Under the pieces are notes generated by a model that had not been told where the DNA came from, made no database searches, and saw only the letters and a list, made by a program, of their open reading frames with translations. A DNA stretch of 64,000 nucleotides, taken from positions 28,511,130 through 28,575,129 of the forward strand of contig NC_135554.1 in assembly GCF_964340395.1 (NCBI RefSeq), written 5' to 3'. Both the position numbers and the translations under genes were made by a program. Source of the DNA: Glandiceps talaboti (taxonomy: Eukaryota > Hemichordata > Enteropneusta > Spengelidae). Shown piece after piece: positions 11,599-24,900 of this stretch. Numbering within the stretch: position 1 is the stretch's first letter; each line of letters begins with the position of its first letter.

Positions 11599-12300
11599 CA
11601 ACTTAAAGTCAAATACCGCTGGACCGTTTGCCATGATATTTGGTTGGTGTATTAACCTTGTGTGTCTAGTTGGGAAAATGTTCAACTCAAAATGATATCA
11701 CCAGGTTTGGGTAAAAAAATGATTTTTGGTCAAAAACGTAAACTCACAATCAATGATAGGCAAAGTAGGGCTAAAATGTGTCTTCTTGGTCAAAAATCTA
11801 AAATTCCAAAATAATTGAGTAGATTGGGTTCGAATTTGATGGGAACGTTCTTAGTGGTGTTTAGATTAAGAATTGTTCATAACATGATTGGCCCTTGGAA
11901 CCATGACCCCGCCCTTAGCAACAGTGAAACGACGATATATATTACAAAGATAACAGGGATGGGTACGTAAGTGAATACAGATTCACAAAATGTATGCAAA
12001 TATGCCGAGCAACAAGACCACGCCCGTAGCAACAGCTAAATGATGGTTTATATTGCAAAGATGAAAAGTGGGAAGACCAGGCAAGTTAATAAAGATTCAA
12101 AAAATGTGTGTAAATATACCTAATAACAAGACCATGCCCATAGCAACAACTAAATACAGTTGTGCTACAACACCATTGGTGCCTTTTTTATTATCATTAT
12201 ACGTACATACAATGCATACTGTTTTTGTGTATTCTTTTTTTTTTATCTTGAATGCCTGTGTCCAATTGTGAAAATAACTGAATGCTTTCCAGGCAGATAT
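11470..12300 (+). repeat. Interspersed repeat with (GT)n core, copy 1
   Basis: It begins CAACTGATCTGAAGTTTCAG, runs into (GT)n at 11515-11595, then AAACAACTTAAAGTCAAA and a block containing TTGCCATGATATTTGGT and GTGTCTAGTTGGGAAA. The same order occurs at 53561-54260 (+) and, more diverged, at 30910-31250 (-). The last part contains about three diverged copies of a roughly 120-bp module with ACCACGCCCGTAGCAACA. No protein is recognised. Confidence 0.7.
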
Positions 12301-12435
12301 TTTAACGTCATGTGAAAAAAATTATATTACCAGGCTGATTTAACCATTTTGATGACCATGTTAATGTTGTGAATTGTATCTTTTTTTCTCTAAGATAATT
12401 TGTTTTATTCAAAGTCAATAAAGTTTCAAATGCTT

Positions 12436-12641
12436 GTGTGTGTGTCTGTGTGTGTGTGTGTGTGTGTGAGTGTGTTTGTTTGTTTGTTTGTTTGTTTGTA
12501 TGTATGTATGTATGTATGTATGTATGTATGTATGTATGTATGTATGTATGTATGTATGTATGTATGGATGGATGGATGGATGGATGGATGGATGGATGTA
12601 TGTATGTATGTATGTATGTATGTATGTATGTATGTATGTAT
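12436..12641. repeat. Compound microsatellite (TG)n, (TTTG)n, (TATG)n, (GGAT)n, (ATGT)n
   Basis: Successive arrays differ by single base changes of the unit, as expected from expansion of mutated units within one array. Confidence 0.95.
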
Positions 12642-12893
12642 GGTTACGTCTGGTTGCATGTGCGCGTGCGTATGCCTGCCCGAATGCCAAACGGGTGATA
12701 AAGGGACCGAGCTACCAGATTCAAACTGAATGCCTCTCGTAAGGTTTCATTTCTTGTTGACTAAGTAACGAACCAGTATTCCTCTAGTGACGATATACAT
12801 TTTGTTTCTAGATGAGTTTTTCACTAGTAAGTAAATAAAACAATAGTTGGTCCACAAAAAATCATATTGATGTAGTTAATGTCATTTAATTAC

Positions 12894-13057
12894 GACATAT
12901 CTGTGTCTGCACGTTGGTTGACTAGCAATACATGTAGGTCTGTTTCTAGGCTGTCGACAGTCGTTCCTGCCTTTTTTGCTTGCGTTTCATCCAAAACAAA
13001 GTCGTCGCCTCGCTCCGTAGCACTGAATACTAACGCGTACTGATAGTTGCTAAATTG
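12894..13057 (-). CDS. Isolated caspase-like (C14) p20 N-terminal exon or remnant
   Basis: On the minus strand, after an acceptor (TCAATTTAG), an open stretch reads NYQYALVFSATERGDDF, then AKKAGTTVDSLETDLHVLL and VNQRADTDM, and ends at a donor GTAATT. This follows the layout of the first part of a caspase large subunit: a YAL(I/V) beta strand, a basic-x-GTxxD segment, Lxx(F/L), and (D/E)M. The usual Arg of the RxG motif is Lys-Ala-Gly here. I found no exon with the His-Gly or QACxG motifs nearby. It is either one exon of a gene whose others I cannot see, or a relic. Family assignment is tentative. Confidence 0.35.
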
Positions 13058-13653
13058 ACATTGATTTGAATAAGGGAAATACACAGGCACATGATTTACA
13101 ATTTAATGTTTACAATGTTGAGTAGATATGCCATTATGTCCATGTCAGTTAGGTTGATATATAACGGACGAAAGACATACAAGATAGGTGACATTTATAC
13201 TGTTCTGCTGAGAGGCTATCAAATCGTACTTTCAAATCATACCAACACAAGCATGTGAGGTTTGGTTAAATGCTAGATATTCATATAATATAACACACAA
13301 TTCAATCACACTTATAATACCTAATTTCAAACTTCGTATACGACGTCTCTGAACAAATGCAATACTCTCCAGTTGCAACTGCACTGGTAGCGTGACCATT
13401 CAGTTACGTAATGCAAGAATTTGAAATGTTTGAACGCACAAATTAGCAGCATCAATTAATTTACCGTAACGTGCATGGAACTACTTAAGTAGATACGTTC
13501 TTTGTACTTTTCTCCTATGACATTGTATGTAAATTTATAGATGTTCTATTTGTTTAAAAAAGTGACTTATAAATCCGAAGGGCCTGGGCAGATGTATATC
13601 TGTATACGTATATTTATCGTAAATTATTGTAAATCTGCATGTCACTATAATAA

Positions 13654-13702
<49 letters not shown>

Positions 13703-14919
13703 TATATCTGGGCTACATGTCGACATAAAAACCATAATTTTTTCTATAGCATCCTTGATTTTTAAAGCGGTTTTAAGAAAAGGAAGTAAGCATTAAATCT
13801 ACATAATGAGGAGATCCATTCTGGCGGATATTGAAGTATCTTACCTCAGTATGATACAAATTAGCTTCAAAATGGCATCCATGTGCTTACGAAGCATAAT
13901 TGTTGGAAGGGTGGGTCGTTGAGACATATCTGTTAACTATTTTTATGACTTTCTTGTGATCTGTATATCTATAATTTTCATCATATTACTTAATCTATTC
14001 AAGTGAGTAAGGAAGAATCTCTTATAAATGTTTGTTGCTGACGAGCCAAGTAGTCTTATAAAATGTAAAAATGTGCTGAAAAAGCCTGTAACTGATGTCT
14101 AGTTATTTCACATTTCGCAATTTAGAAGTGTTTTTTCAGTCTATCATCCATGTGTACATAAGAATTGAGCTACCACATTTGAATACCAAAATCGGCCATA
14201 TGTCATTCTATTATATGCTAATTCTCTGCTAACGGCTTTACATTAATGTAAACAACTCGGTCATCCGGTAGCCTAACATGATAATTCGCTACCAACTACA
14301 TTTGTAACATACACTCACCGATTTACATACAACATAAGCACGTACTCCCTCCCAAAGCCAATGTTTTTGGATAACAGAAAAAATAAACTAACTACAGTCA
14401 TGTTTACTTGGACACAACTATCATTCATAAATGTCCTATTTTTGAAATAGTACATCACGCATTTCTGGAACTTGTTCTCAATTAATTTCTGTTACACTGT
14501 GATTTCAACATTCGGTTTCCACATTAACACTACATTTGAATAGATTCAATCCAATAAATTAAAAGATTACAAATACAGTGCCCAGCACATTAATCTACTA
14601 TTGGTTAATTTTGTCCTGTTGAGATATATTAATGGATGGTGATCGGTTTCAAACACAAATTCTCGATTATAAAGGTATTGCTAAAACGTCTGCATAGCCC
14701 ATACAATTGCTAAGTCTTCTCTCACAATTACATTATGGCCTCTCTAGAAGAAGTAATTTTCTACTAGCATATGCTTATAGGAATTGGCTGTCATCAAATT
14801 CATGCATTAGTAGAGCACTTATACTAATATCACGTGTATTAGTCAGTTTGTAATATTTCTTTCAAAACTGTTTCTTTACCTTGAACATTCTATCTTGAGA
14901 CTCTCCCTACTTAACTGTC
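13058..14919. other. Spacer; (CTA)n at 13659-13702
   Basis: AT-rich DNA with one trinucleotide array of about 14 CTA units. No exon, RNA gene or transposon ends seen. Confidence 0.5.
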
Positions 14920-15330
14920 TAGTCAAATCGGTCGATGGTACAGCAATGATATTGGAATTTGAATTGACATACGTTTCCTATAATAACCTGCAAATCCTAA
15001 AAAATGACTTGCTGTTTCCGGTGTTAACAATAGTTGTACTTTGTCTAACTTAACTTTAAATAACCCTTGACTTACATCATGACCTATGAATTTTAAACCA
15101 AATATTCTATATGGCATTTGGAAGGTTTAGCAGTTGAACAGTAATTCCCTCAACTGAATGAGATACTTTTTCTACATTCAGCTGATACATCAATTAATTT
15201 TTCCATATCTTTCATACCCGATGGTAGGATTCTCATAAGACAAAAACTTGCGGGTGCATTTACCATAATGGCATTCTGCAAATTTAGATCTAGCCACCAG
15301 GGGTTTAGGGAAGTAGTTTTAAAGGGATTT
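14920..15330 (-). mobile_element. Ty3/gypsy-like LTR retroelement pol fossil
   Basis: The minus strand carries reverse-transcriptase-region signatures of Ty3/gypsy pol, including KFIGHDVS and FLGFAGYYRK, with weaker pol-like words further upstream. The fragment is short, broken in several places and lacks recognisable LTRs, so it is an old relic. The adjoining 15331-15908 shows nothing I can name. Confidence 0.6.
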
Positions 15331-15908
15331 GCAAGAATTCCTTAGTAAGGTAAATTTTGCTAATGTAACGCCTTTTGCTAGATGGGCAAATAGTTCCCCT
15401 TCGGGCATTGATTCTGTGTCAAACACTGTAACACTGTTTGTGATAGTAATTATGTATAATGAGAATTTGTGAAAGTTTACTTCTACCCATCTATACAGAA
15501 TACATGTTCTTAATTTTGATATCAGTCTGTGAATTCAATCCCTCAGGATGTCATGTTAGATATAAAGTCTCAGAAGTATTCATTTGAATACCTGATTATG
15601 TGCGATGCTATAATTAATATTAAAATCTTTCGTTACAAAATTGAAGACTATTGAATTATTGTAGCGTGTGTTACAAACTAGTTTTGAATTCATGTAAGTC
15701 ACAGTTCAGGAAAGTAACTACGCAACCTATTGACCAAGGATATTTTCAATGTCATTTGTTAAACCTGTAATGCCAATGTTAATTCTTTAAGTGGGGTTCT
15801 TCTTGTAATATGCTTTAACTCAGTCATTGTATGAAGTTTGCTTGAAATAGTATCACATATTAAATGGAATTATCTATGAAATGGGGGGCTGTTCATTCAC
15901 AATCGTCT

Positions 15909-18900
15909 TTAGAATCTCTTAATACCAATGAACAGTTTGATGTTGCCAAGTAACCTCCTAGCCACTTTAATGGCACCATCGGCTTGATCTTGTGTGTAAA
16001 ACCCACTGGCTGTCTGGTTATTGCGTGGATATCTTGTGGCATTGAAGTCGCAACCAAATTTCTCCAATTCATCTGAATCCTTTTCTATTCCATCTGGACA
16101 ATCTGGATGTTTCTGCACATCATATGCAAGTGTCAACAGGCTTGTGCTATCATGTTTTGGCTTTCCATCTATCGATAATTTTGCAGCTTTTAGAGCTTTT
16201 TCTGCTGCCTGTTGAATTTTGAAACAGGCCCAGGCATAAGCGTTTGCATGCAAGTCTTGTTCAGCTGAAGACAAATCCTCTTCAGCCTGCTCAAACCATA
16301 TGCGTGCCGCTGTAGGATTTGGAGTTGATTTATTAAATGAGGGTGGTACATACGACCCATGTGAAGAAGATTCTCCAAAAGGTTCTCTATTTCTGGAGAA
16401 ATTCTTTTCGTACTCTTCTCGCTGTTGTCTCTGTCTCGTAGCTTCATCATCCCATTTATCATAGAATCTACTGAAGCGTTCAGAATAAGGTCTACCCTCC
16501 TCTCGCCTGTCAATTTCTCTTCGTAGATACTTGAACGATTCTGTTGCTATATACTCATTGCCAGGGTTTTTGTCAGGGTGCCATCTTTTATTCAAACGAT
16601 GTACGACCTTATGACGTTCTTTGTGTGACAACTGAAAAGCCTCTTCAAGTGCTTTGTCAATTTCATTCTTTGCATCAACAAGCGACATAGTTTCTTTAGC
16701 CTCTGCCACTTCTTCTCGTGACCTATCACTCTCTCTAGGTCCTGTGTAAACTTCCACTGCTCTTGGCTTTACACAAGGTCGCTGAAATTTGTAAAGATCA
16801 TTACCACTTACAGTAATAGCATCTAAACCACCTATATCCACAGCGTACCGCCTTCTAAATCCAAACACACCTTCCAGTTGACCTTCTTGTTTAATTACCA
16901 CTTTAACTTTACCAAATATGAACTCATATGATTCATCTCCATCACCATTGCTGAAATATGTTGCTTTTCTGAAAGCAACAACATCGTTTTGTCGGAAGGT
17001 ATTGATAGGGTTATCATCTAGAAGATGAATAATGTCACTTGGAACTGGTTTGCCTGGGGAAGAGTCGTTTTCCTGTACTGCCTCTCTGTTGCCATATTCT
17101 GGTATTGAGTAATCTTCTGTCAATATGTCATGGAATTGTTCAATGCTTTTTGATAGTAGTATTGGAAGAATCGTGCAGTCTTTTAGTTGATTGGATATGG
17201 ATTTATTGACTCTCTCTGCTAACATACCCAGCAAACGAGAATCAGCAGGTATATCTCCATGCTTCAAGTATATCTTGTAGTTGTTACCATCTTTTTCACA
17301 GATGATCTGCTTTTCCTGCTGGCTTTTTTCCACGAATGTATTTGAATGTACTCTCGTATCAAATAACACTGTTTCCAATTTCTTCATACAGAACAAGGTA
17401 AGCCTTTCTTTAAAATCAACAATGATACTCTTCTTGTCAGGATTCATATATCCGACTCCACGTTGATGACGCACTAGTCTAAGTAGAACAGACTCAAACT
17501 CTTGACTTTGTAAAATCTCTTTGAAATGAAGAAGGTAGTGACAGCCATCTGCTGCAATGCAAGGTTTGGCATCACTGCTTAGTTTCTCCTGCAAATATTC
17601 ACTAACATCTTTTGGTTTTAGATGTGTTGGTAGTAAATCAATGCTCAAAGCCTCATCATTGGTATCGCATCCATACTTATTCAATGGCATCACAAATTCT
17701 AGTGTAGATGTATCCATACGATTCAAGAGTGACATAGTACCACTATACAACTGGGTTGATAATATCAGCTTACCAGATGTACTTGGCAAATAAAGTGATT
17801 TCACTGTGTTGTCAACACTCATATTTTTATTCTTAGCCAGACTGTGAAATAGCCCTTTCGTAGCTGCTAGTGCCTTTGCTTCCTCATTTGGATCCATGGT
17901 TTGGGATTTGGACTGGTCATGTAGAGTAGACAGAATGTTTGAATACTGCAGGAAGCTTGCCTCTTCTGTAGTACCAAGAACCTTGAATAACCGTTCAAAT
18001 AAACCCAAACTTCTAGGTGGTGTATACATGTACGGTTGAAATTCGTCACCAGCTAATGGTCCAAAGTGATACGCTAACTGGCAAGCACGGACAAGCACTC
18101 TATTATCATCAACTGGTATCAGTGGGGTGTCGTATAATTTATCTTGAAGGGTTTCTTTGTTTTTATCTATGTGCCTATTGAAACGTTCATACAGTTTCTT
18201 TAGAACAAGAACTAAAGTTTTCCTAATCACATCTGGTACAGTATCTTCAGTTTCTGGACAATTTTGTTCAGCCATCCGGTGACATATGTTCTGACAGTGT
18301 ATGATTACACTGTCGAGGGATTGTTTTTCATAAATCCCTAAACACTTGTGAAGGTCCACCTTTAAATTGAGGTCAGGATAACGTCGTGGTATTGCATCCC
18401 ATGGTAAAAGAAAAGAACTTGTCCATGCCAATTCCATTTCACTCTCAGAAGTGTTACCTCTATAACATATGAAAGGAATTCGCTGAAGACCATCTTGCTT
18501 ATAAGGAGGATGTAAACTCCATAGCCCCTTCCTAACACGTGCTGATGGAATGAATTTAATTCGTGACAATTCTACAAGGAACCATGGGACATGAAGTGCG
18601 ATGTTCTCGCTTAGTTCTGCCATCAACGTCTTTGACATATCCAATATATGTTTCTCATCTGTAGCAACATATCTGATGGCGTTGGCAGCAACTGTATTTG
18701 CATATTGAAGAAACAATCCATGCGTTACTTCTGTTTTAAGCCCAAGCTCCTTTAAAAAATAGAACCAATGATATACTCTAAAGTGTTCTGGGAGAAGGCA
18801 TTCTTCCCCTTCCATTATTTTGAACACAGGGTTGTTTGGATCGTAGAAATAGTCAGGTCTCCTTATAATGCCACCATTACGTGTTGGGATGAACTCAACC

Positions 18901-21900
18901 AATGACAGTATACTGACAAGGCTTTCCTTTTCACTCTTCTTCACCTTAGGAAGTACTTCATCTCTGATGTACTTCATGTGAATCAAGCGGGTGTTTTGAG
19001 ATATGATGGGGAAATTAGGTATAATATACATTTTGTATATCTCTAATACTGTGGTGTCAACAGCACCAACAATTTGTAGCAGAAGTTGAAGATGATGTAT
19101 AGGAGATAAGAGCACACAGTTGCATCGAGTTTTCCATATCACATCTTCTGTAGTTGGAAAGTCTCCTGAAATGAGGTGACAATGATTGTAACTGTCAATG
19201 CTGATTAAACCACCATTATGATTCCTATATAAAGGCAAAGACTTAAGAATACCAATCATCTCAGAATCATAAGACTTCACGTCTTCTTGAAAGTATTGTA
19301 GAAGTTTCTCAGCTTCATCTTCAGTTACTTTGGTAAAGCATGCTGTCCTTTTCTTCATCAGAAAAGCAAGTAACAATAGAACATCTTTACAGTATAATGG
19401 TGATGCAACATATTGCTTGAGGCATTCGGTTATCTTCTCCTTTGTGGTAACCATTGCAGTCTCTATCATGTTGCAGTCAATTTCAGGACAATCAAGTTTT
19501 TGTAGAATGTCAATGACATCCTTACGAAAACCTCGTTCGTTTTCAAAGGAAAACAAATTCAGGACACTCTTTCCTTGAGCTGGGCACACCAACTGCTCAC
19601 CATTTACAGGAATAATTGGCCATTCATTCAGAGGTTTCAAGGGGTCTTCCTCATCCCTCGAGCAAAGATATTTCCAAAGTACCTTCAACCATTCAAAGTA
19701 CATTTCCTTGCTGTGCTCCTCTTTCAGTGAAATAAAATCATTAACTCCTCGCCAATTGTCAGGCAGCACAGTATGCAAATGCTGGGATAACTCATGTGGT
19801 GTTAATTCCTTCCAAATGTCTGGTAAATCTTCACAGTCATTCTCATGAATGAATTTTCGAAATGTGATCACAACATCCTGATGAATGAACTTTGAAGACA
19901 TTGATGGGAGAACAGATTTATAGCAGGAAAGGTAAGGACATTCTTGCTCTGAAAATACACTTATTGTATCATCAGCTAGCAACATCAGTGGAAGCCCTTT
20001 TAGATCATTAGGCTTCTGTATTCCATCAAGCATGTATTTCAAAACTTCAACATATTCTTCGATACACCTAAACGTAGATGCTTGAATATTGCAAGGCAAA
20101 TCTCCAATTTGACACTTTTGGGATCGCATAAATTGTTGGACATGTTCTGGTGTAGCTTTACAGACGTCAACCCCTGAATTCTTGAAAGAACGGTACAGTT
20201 CCATAGGTGAAGCAAGCAGCTTGAAGCCAGACTGCAACAAGAATCTACGAATTATTTCATGAGATTTTGCTGTTCCCAGTGCATCAAAGTATGCTTGATT
20301 CTCCTCACTATTAGCTTCATGCCATGATAGAGTAGACTGATTTAGACAATCCTTCCTCACAAGGGGTAAAACGGACATCCCTGTTTTGCTCACATAGGTA
20401 AGTGTTTGTTCTGCCAGGAAATTCCATTCTCCCTTTCTCGTCCAGTTAACACCTGCTTCTGTAATGTCCTGTTTGACTTGTACTCTAGGGAAAAGATTGT
20501 GATACCATTCTAGATTTGGAAACCTTATGTTGTTCATTTCTCCTTCTGAATTACCACTTTCGAAATTAGTAGGAAGATATCGATGTCCTGCTATCTTCAA
20601 AAGACTAGAATATACTGGAGCAAGAGCTTTACTTATAAGTTGTTCATTCCAAACACTGTGGAAGTCCTGTTTTGACAGTCTTAAGCTGGAGTTATTCCAC
20701 AAGTAACGCCGAGATCTATCTAATGCAAAATGGCCATTAACTTGTACCGGTAAATTTGTATGGATTGGCAGTGGAAGGAAACAATAAGCTTTGTAGTCCT
20801 TCTCAACCTGGACTTGCTGTTGCTTCGAATCATTCTTCAAATCAGTTGGAACCAAAGCTGCAACTCCTACTCTAGGAAGGAGTCTCCCAATGTCTTCATT
20901 GTTTAGGTCAACTGTAGGACTCTCTGAGAAGCCAAACTGCTGGACAACCAACCAATCCTCTGACCTTCCTTTTGCATCGTTGATTTTCAAATTATAATCT
21001 ACTAAACTTGGTGGAATATCAGTGGCATTGGTCATTTTGTATGTAGATATGTATTCAGTGAATTTTTCTCTTCTGACATTATCATCATCATTTACTACTG
21101 CCTCAACACAGTATAGCTGCTCAAGATGTCCCTCTAGAGAGACTTTCGATATCTTTATTATCTTTACATGATTCAGAAATAATAAACTATCGAATGCTTG
21201 CAGCTGGAAGTTTTCCAATAAAGATTCTGCATTTGATTTGTCATAGTTCTTGTCAGATATACAGGAAATGTCTCCCTGTTTCCTCAATGGCAACCTGAAC
21301 ATAGTTCCTCCTTCAAGTGATATTTTATCTCCAAGGTATCCACTCAGTGTGTCTTCAAATGTATCTCTCAGTTGGCTCACAGGATCAAACAGAATACCTG
21401 GAGTTTCTATATCTGTATCTGTTATATATTTGATGTGGGGATCAAATATCCCAAGTTTCCTGTTGTCGGAGAGGAATGACGGACAGTCAGTCAAGTGGTA
21501 CACTGAGTTAAAGCCAATACCATATTGCCCTGTGGTTTCTGCATCACTTTGTTTACCACCGATGCCAACTTGCTGTATGCCTTCAATGTCACCATCACTA
21601 AAGACTGTATTGTTGTAAACACATATTGCAGGGCGATTTTGCATATTTCGCCATGAATTGCAAAAAATCTTGTCTTCTGGATGCAATCTTGGATCATAAA
21701 TCACATGTACCTCTGTTGCCTTGGCATCATCAGCATTCTGCAACAGTTCCTTTAAAACATCAGTTTGATCTGGATAGGCCTTAAGTATATCCTTGAGACG
21801 GTTTGTCAGTTCTTCTTTTTGGCCAAAGCTATGTGTGAATCCTTTAAAAGATGATATCTCTCTAGCCTTCTTTTCTCTTGCTGGTACAATACCAAGTTTT

Positions 21901-24900
21901 TTAGCAAGAGCCCATGGAACATCACTGTGTGAGAATATGTAATCTGTTTTCTTACGTAAGTAAGGATCATCATCAAATGTTAGATCTTGTGTTGATCTAA
22001 GAATATCTTCTGCATCAGGTACAAATAGTTCTTGTTCAAAGTGCTCAGGTGAGATTTTCATTTCTCCTATCTTACGAATCATTGTAATAGCAATCTTGTG
22101 TTCACTATTGTTCAAACAGTCTGTTCCCTTTTTGGTCTTTAACATGCCCAATACAGATAGATAGTCACCAATACCAAATTCTTCTCTTACACCACAGATT
22201 TGCAGTAATCTTTTAGTTTTCATTATTTCTCTTGGTACCTTATATAGATATGGAGAAGTTACTTCCTGCCAATTGAATGCAAGTCTGTTCGCGCCAACAA
22301 AAGCATCTGATACCCAAAACATCTCCAATGTCCTTAGCTGTTCAACCACTTCATCCATACCATCTTTCGTTTGAATCAAGGTATCTGCTGTATTGGGATC
22401 AATCACTTCCTCACATATTATAGTCTGTAAATATTCGTATACAGCAACACTCACATTTGACAACTTCTTTATATCTTTACTCTGGATCAATAGTTTTAAT
22501 TGGGAAACTGCATCTTTTATTGATACCTCAACTTGTATACCAAGGATGGACAGAACAGTATGTGACAGCTCCTTCTGATCAATTTTAGATTCATCAAAAA
22601 CCTCTTCTACCGATCCTATGATATTTGCAAACTGATGTGAACACAGTTGCCTTCCACATGATAATCCATTCTCACGGCCACGCCACTCCAATGGATAGTC
22701 AGTTGGCCTAGAGAGAACTGGAAGGAATGGAATCTCAGACAGGGACCTTTGAAGTAAGTCGTCTGGATACTTTCTGTCATCAATAAGATTTTCCATTACT
22801 TTCATAATGATGTTAGTACGGTCTACAGCAGCCTCAAATCCATCGTTTTCTAGTACATCACTCACTGAGAGAGCTCGGTCGCAAATGTCTTCCCATGTTA
22901 ACTTTGTTGTAGCCATACCAAGTTCCCTCAAAGAGAGTAGTCTATCTGATGTCCTCAATTCTTCACCATAGGGAAATCTTCCATCATCTTCATTAAACAG
23001 GTTCCCAACAAGTGATTGAGGGTCAACAAGTCTATTTGGTAAGTCAGTAGATAGTCCATCAGGTGAGACTGGAATACATGAATGCTTCATCAAATCAGAA
23101 TCAAATGACCTATCTTTCTGTGTACCCATTCGTTTGTCCAGTAGATAAGTGAGCATGGGATTCCTTATTTCTGGTGCCAAATCATCTACACATTGAAAGA
23201 AGGCATTGCTGTAAAGTTTGTTCACGGTGTAGGTATTCTCAGACAATAGATCACCTGCACCTGACTGTTGGAATCCCCTCTGGACATATGGAAGCAAATA
23301 AATCACTTTTCTTGGATGACATTGTTTGTTGAGGAGGGTCGTTGCTTTCTTAGAAATATCAGAATATTTCACATCGTCCTCGAGAAGGATGCATTGATGT
23401 AGCTTCACCCACTGTAGATCATTATGTATGATTGCAGGTGTCGGGATCTCGTGTTTACCGCAGAGCACTTTATAGAATGCAATCACAAATGGATGAAAGT
23501 CGCTCTCACACTTACTGATATCTGGCCACAACATTTGAAAATCGTACCTTCCTACAAGGTCTTGCATCACTGTCAAATCTGTTGATAGGTTGATGAAAGC
23601 TTTGCATATGACATCACTCATGAGATCATGATTCCATTTAGCTTCAAAATCTCTTTGTCCTGCTCTGTTAGCATCAGTAGTTTTACTCCAGATGTGGCGC
23701 CTGTTTGGCTGTAAAGCAAATGAAGCATTGATATGAACAGGGAGACCTGTTGGTACTGCCACAGGGAGAAATGAATACAGAGTTCCCTTTATAGGTGATG
23801 GTATTAGGCCTGTTTCTCCTGATACCAATTTAGCTGCAATGCCACCACATGGTAGCACACCTTGCTTCCTGCCTTCAGGTTCAGTTGCTCTTTTCAATGC
23901 AGCACCATTACTTGCACATGAACTAATAAACCACATCTCCTTGGAAGTAGTCTTCTTAGAAGTAGTTTTTAATGGCTTCGATTCAAATGACATTTCAACT
24001 AAATATGAAGTCTCTGGGGGACTATCATTCTCCTGTTTAATCCATTGAGAGGTTGATGTCAGAATGTTGGTTTGTTTTTGAAGCTTTGAGATGTGACTGT
24101 CGGGAGTAATGGCTACAGGTGATTGGTTTATTGCTCTTGGGAGTTGTCTAATAAGTTTGCTATTTATTGATAGGATCTCCACAGCATCACTTCCATCACA
24201 ACTACCTGCCTTCAATTCTGACACAGACAACTTCTTCACATTCTGTGTGAAGAGGAGAAGGGTTGGTGCTGCTTCTTTTAAGGAAGGAATCAACTCCTCA
24301 AGCAATGTTTTGATTTGATAAACCTTGTCTGTTATGATGTTCTCCATTGTAACTTGGTGTTCACTTCTAAGGGGAAGCCTGAACAATGTAGCATTGTAGA
24401 AATGTTTCTCTGTAATGTTGCAACCAAAGACATTAAGATATGGCATAAACTGATCGGGGTGTGTTTTCATTGTATCCCTATGGGCATCTTTTTGGAGGTC
24501 CAGTTTTACTCCTGGCCGTGAAGGGTTGTTGATTCTTGACTTTAGATGGGTCATCCGTGGGTCAAACATCATTACATGATGTCCACTGACAAGACTTGGT
24601 ACATCGGTAATATGATACACTGATGTAAATCCAAGACCAAAACGTCCTATCTTCTCAACTGTTTCTTTCTTTGAAGCTGAAGCTATTTGACATATATTTT
24701 CTATGTCATCATCACTGAATAAAGCATCATTGTAAGCCCATAATGCAGGACCATGACAGTGTCTCATCTCAGGATCTAATAGTCTTTGTTGGACATCTGT
24801 ATTTTGTCTATGGTCGATGAGAAACTTCACTTCACTAGCCCCAGCATCATCAGCATTCTGGATAATCTCTTTGAAGATTTCTTCTCCCTCTTTGTACATA

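Larger units (their letters stand above)
8810..12893. other. Gene-poor spacer with repeats
   Basis: No coding exon is recognised between the Ig-TIR 3' end and the caspase-like exon. The stretch holds an inverted-repeat pair (9291-9769), a diverged tandem duplication of about 165 bp (10223-10535), an interspersed repeat with a GT core (11470-12300) and a compound microsatellite (12436-12641). An open stretch at 11165-11449 matches no family I know. Confidence 0.5.
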
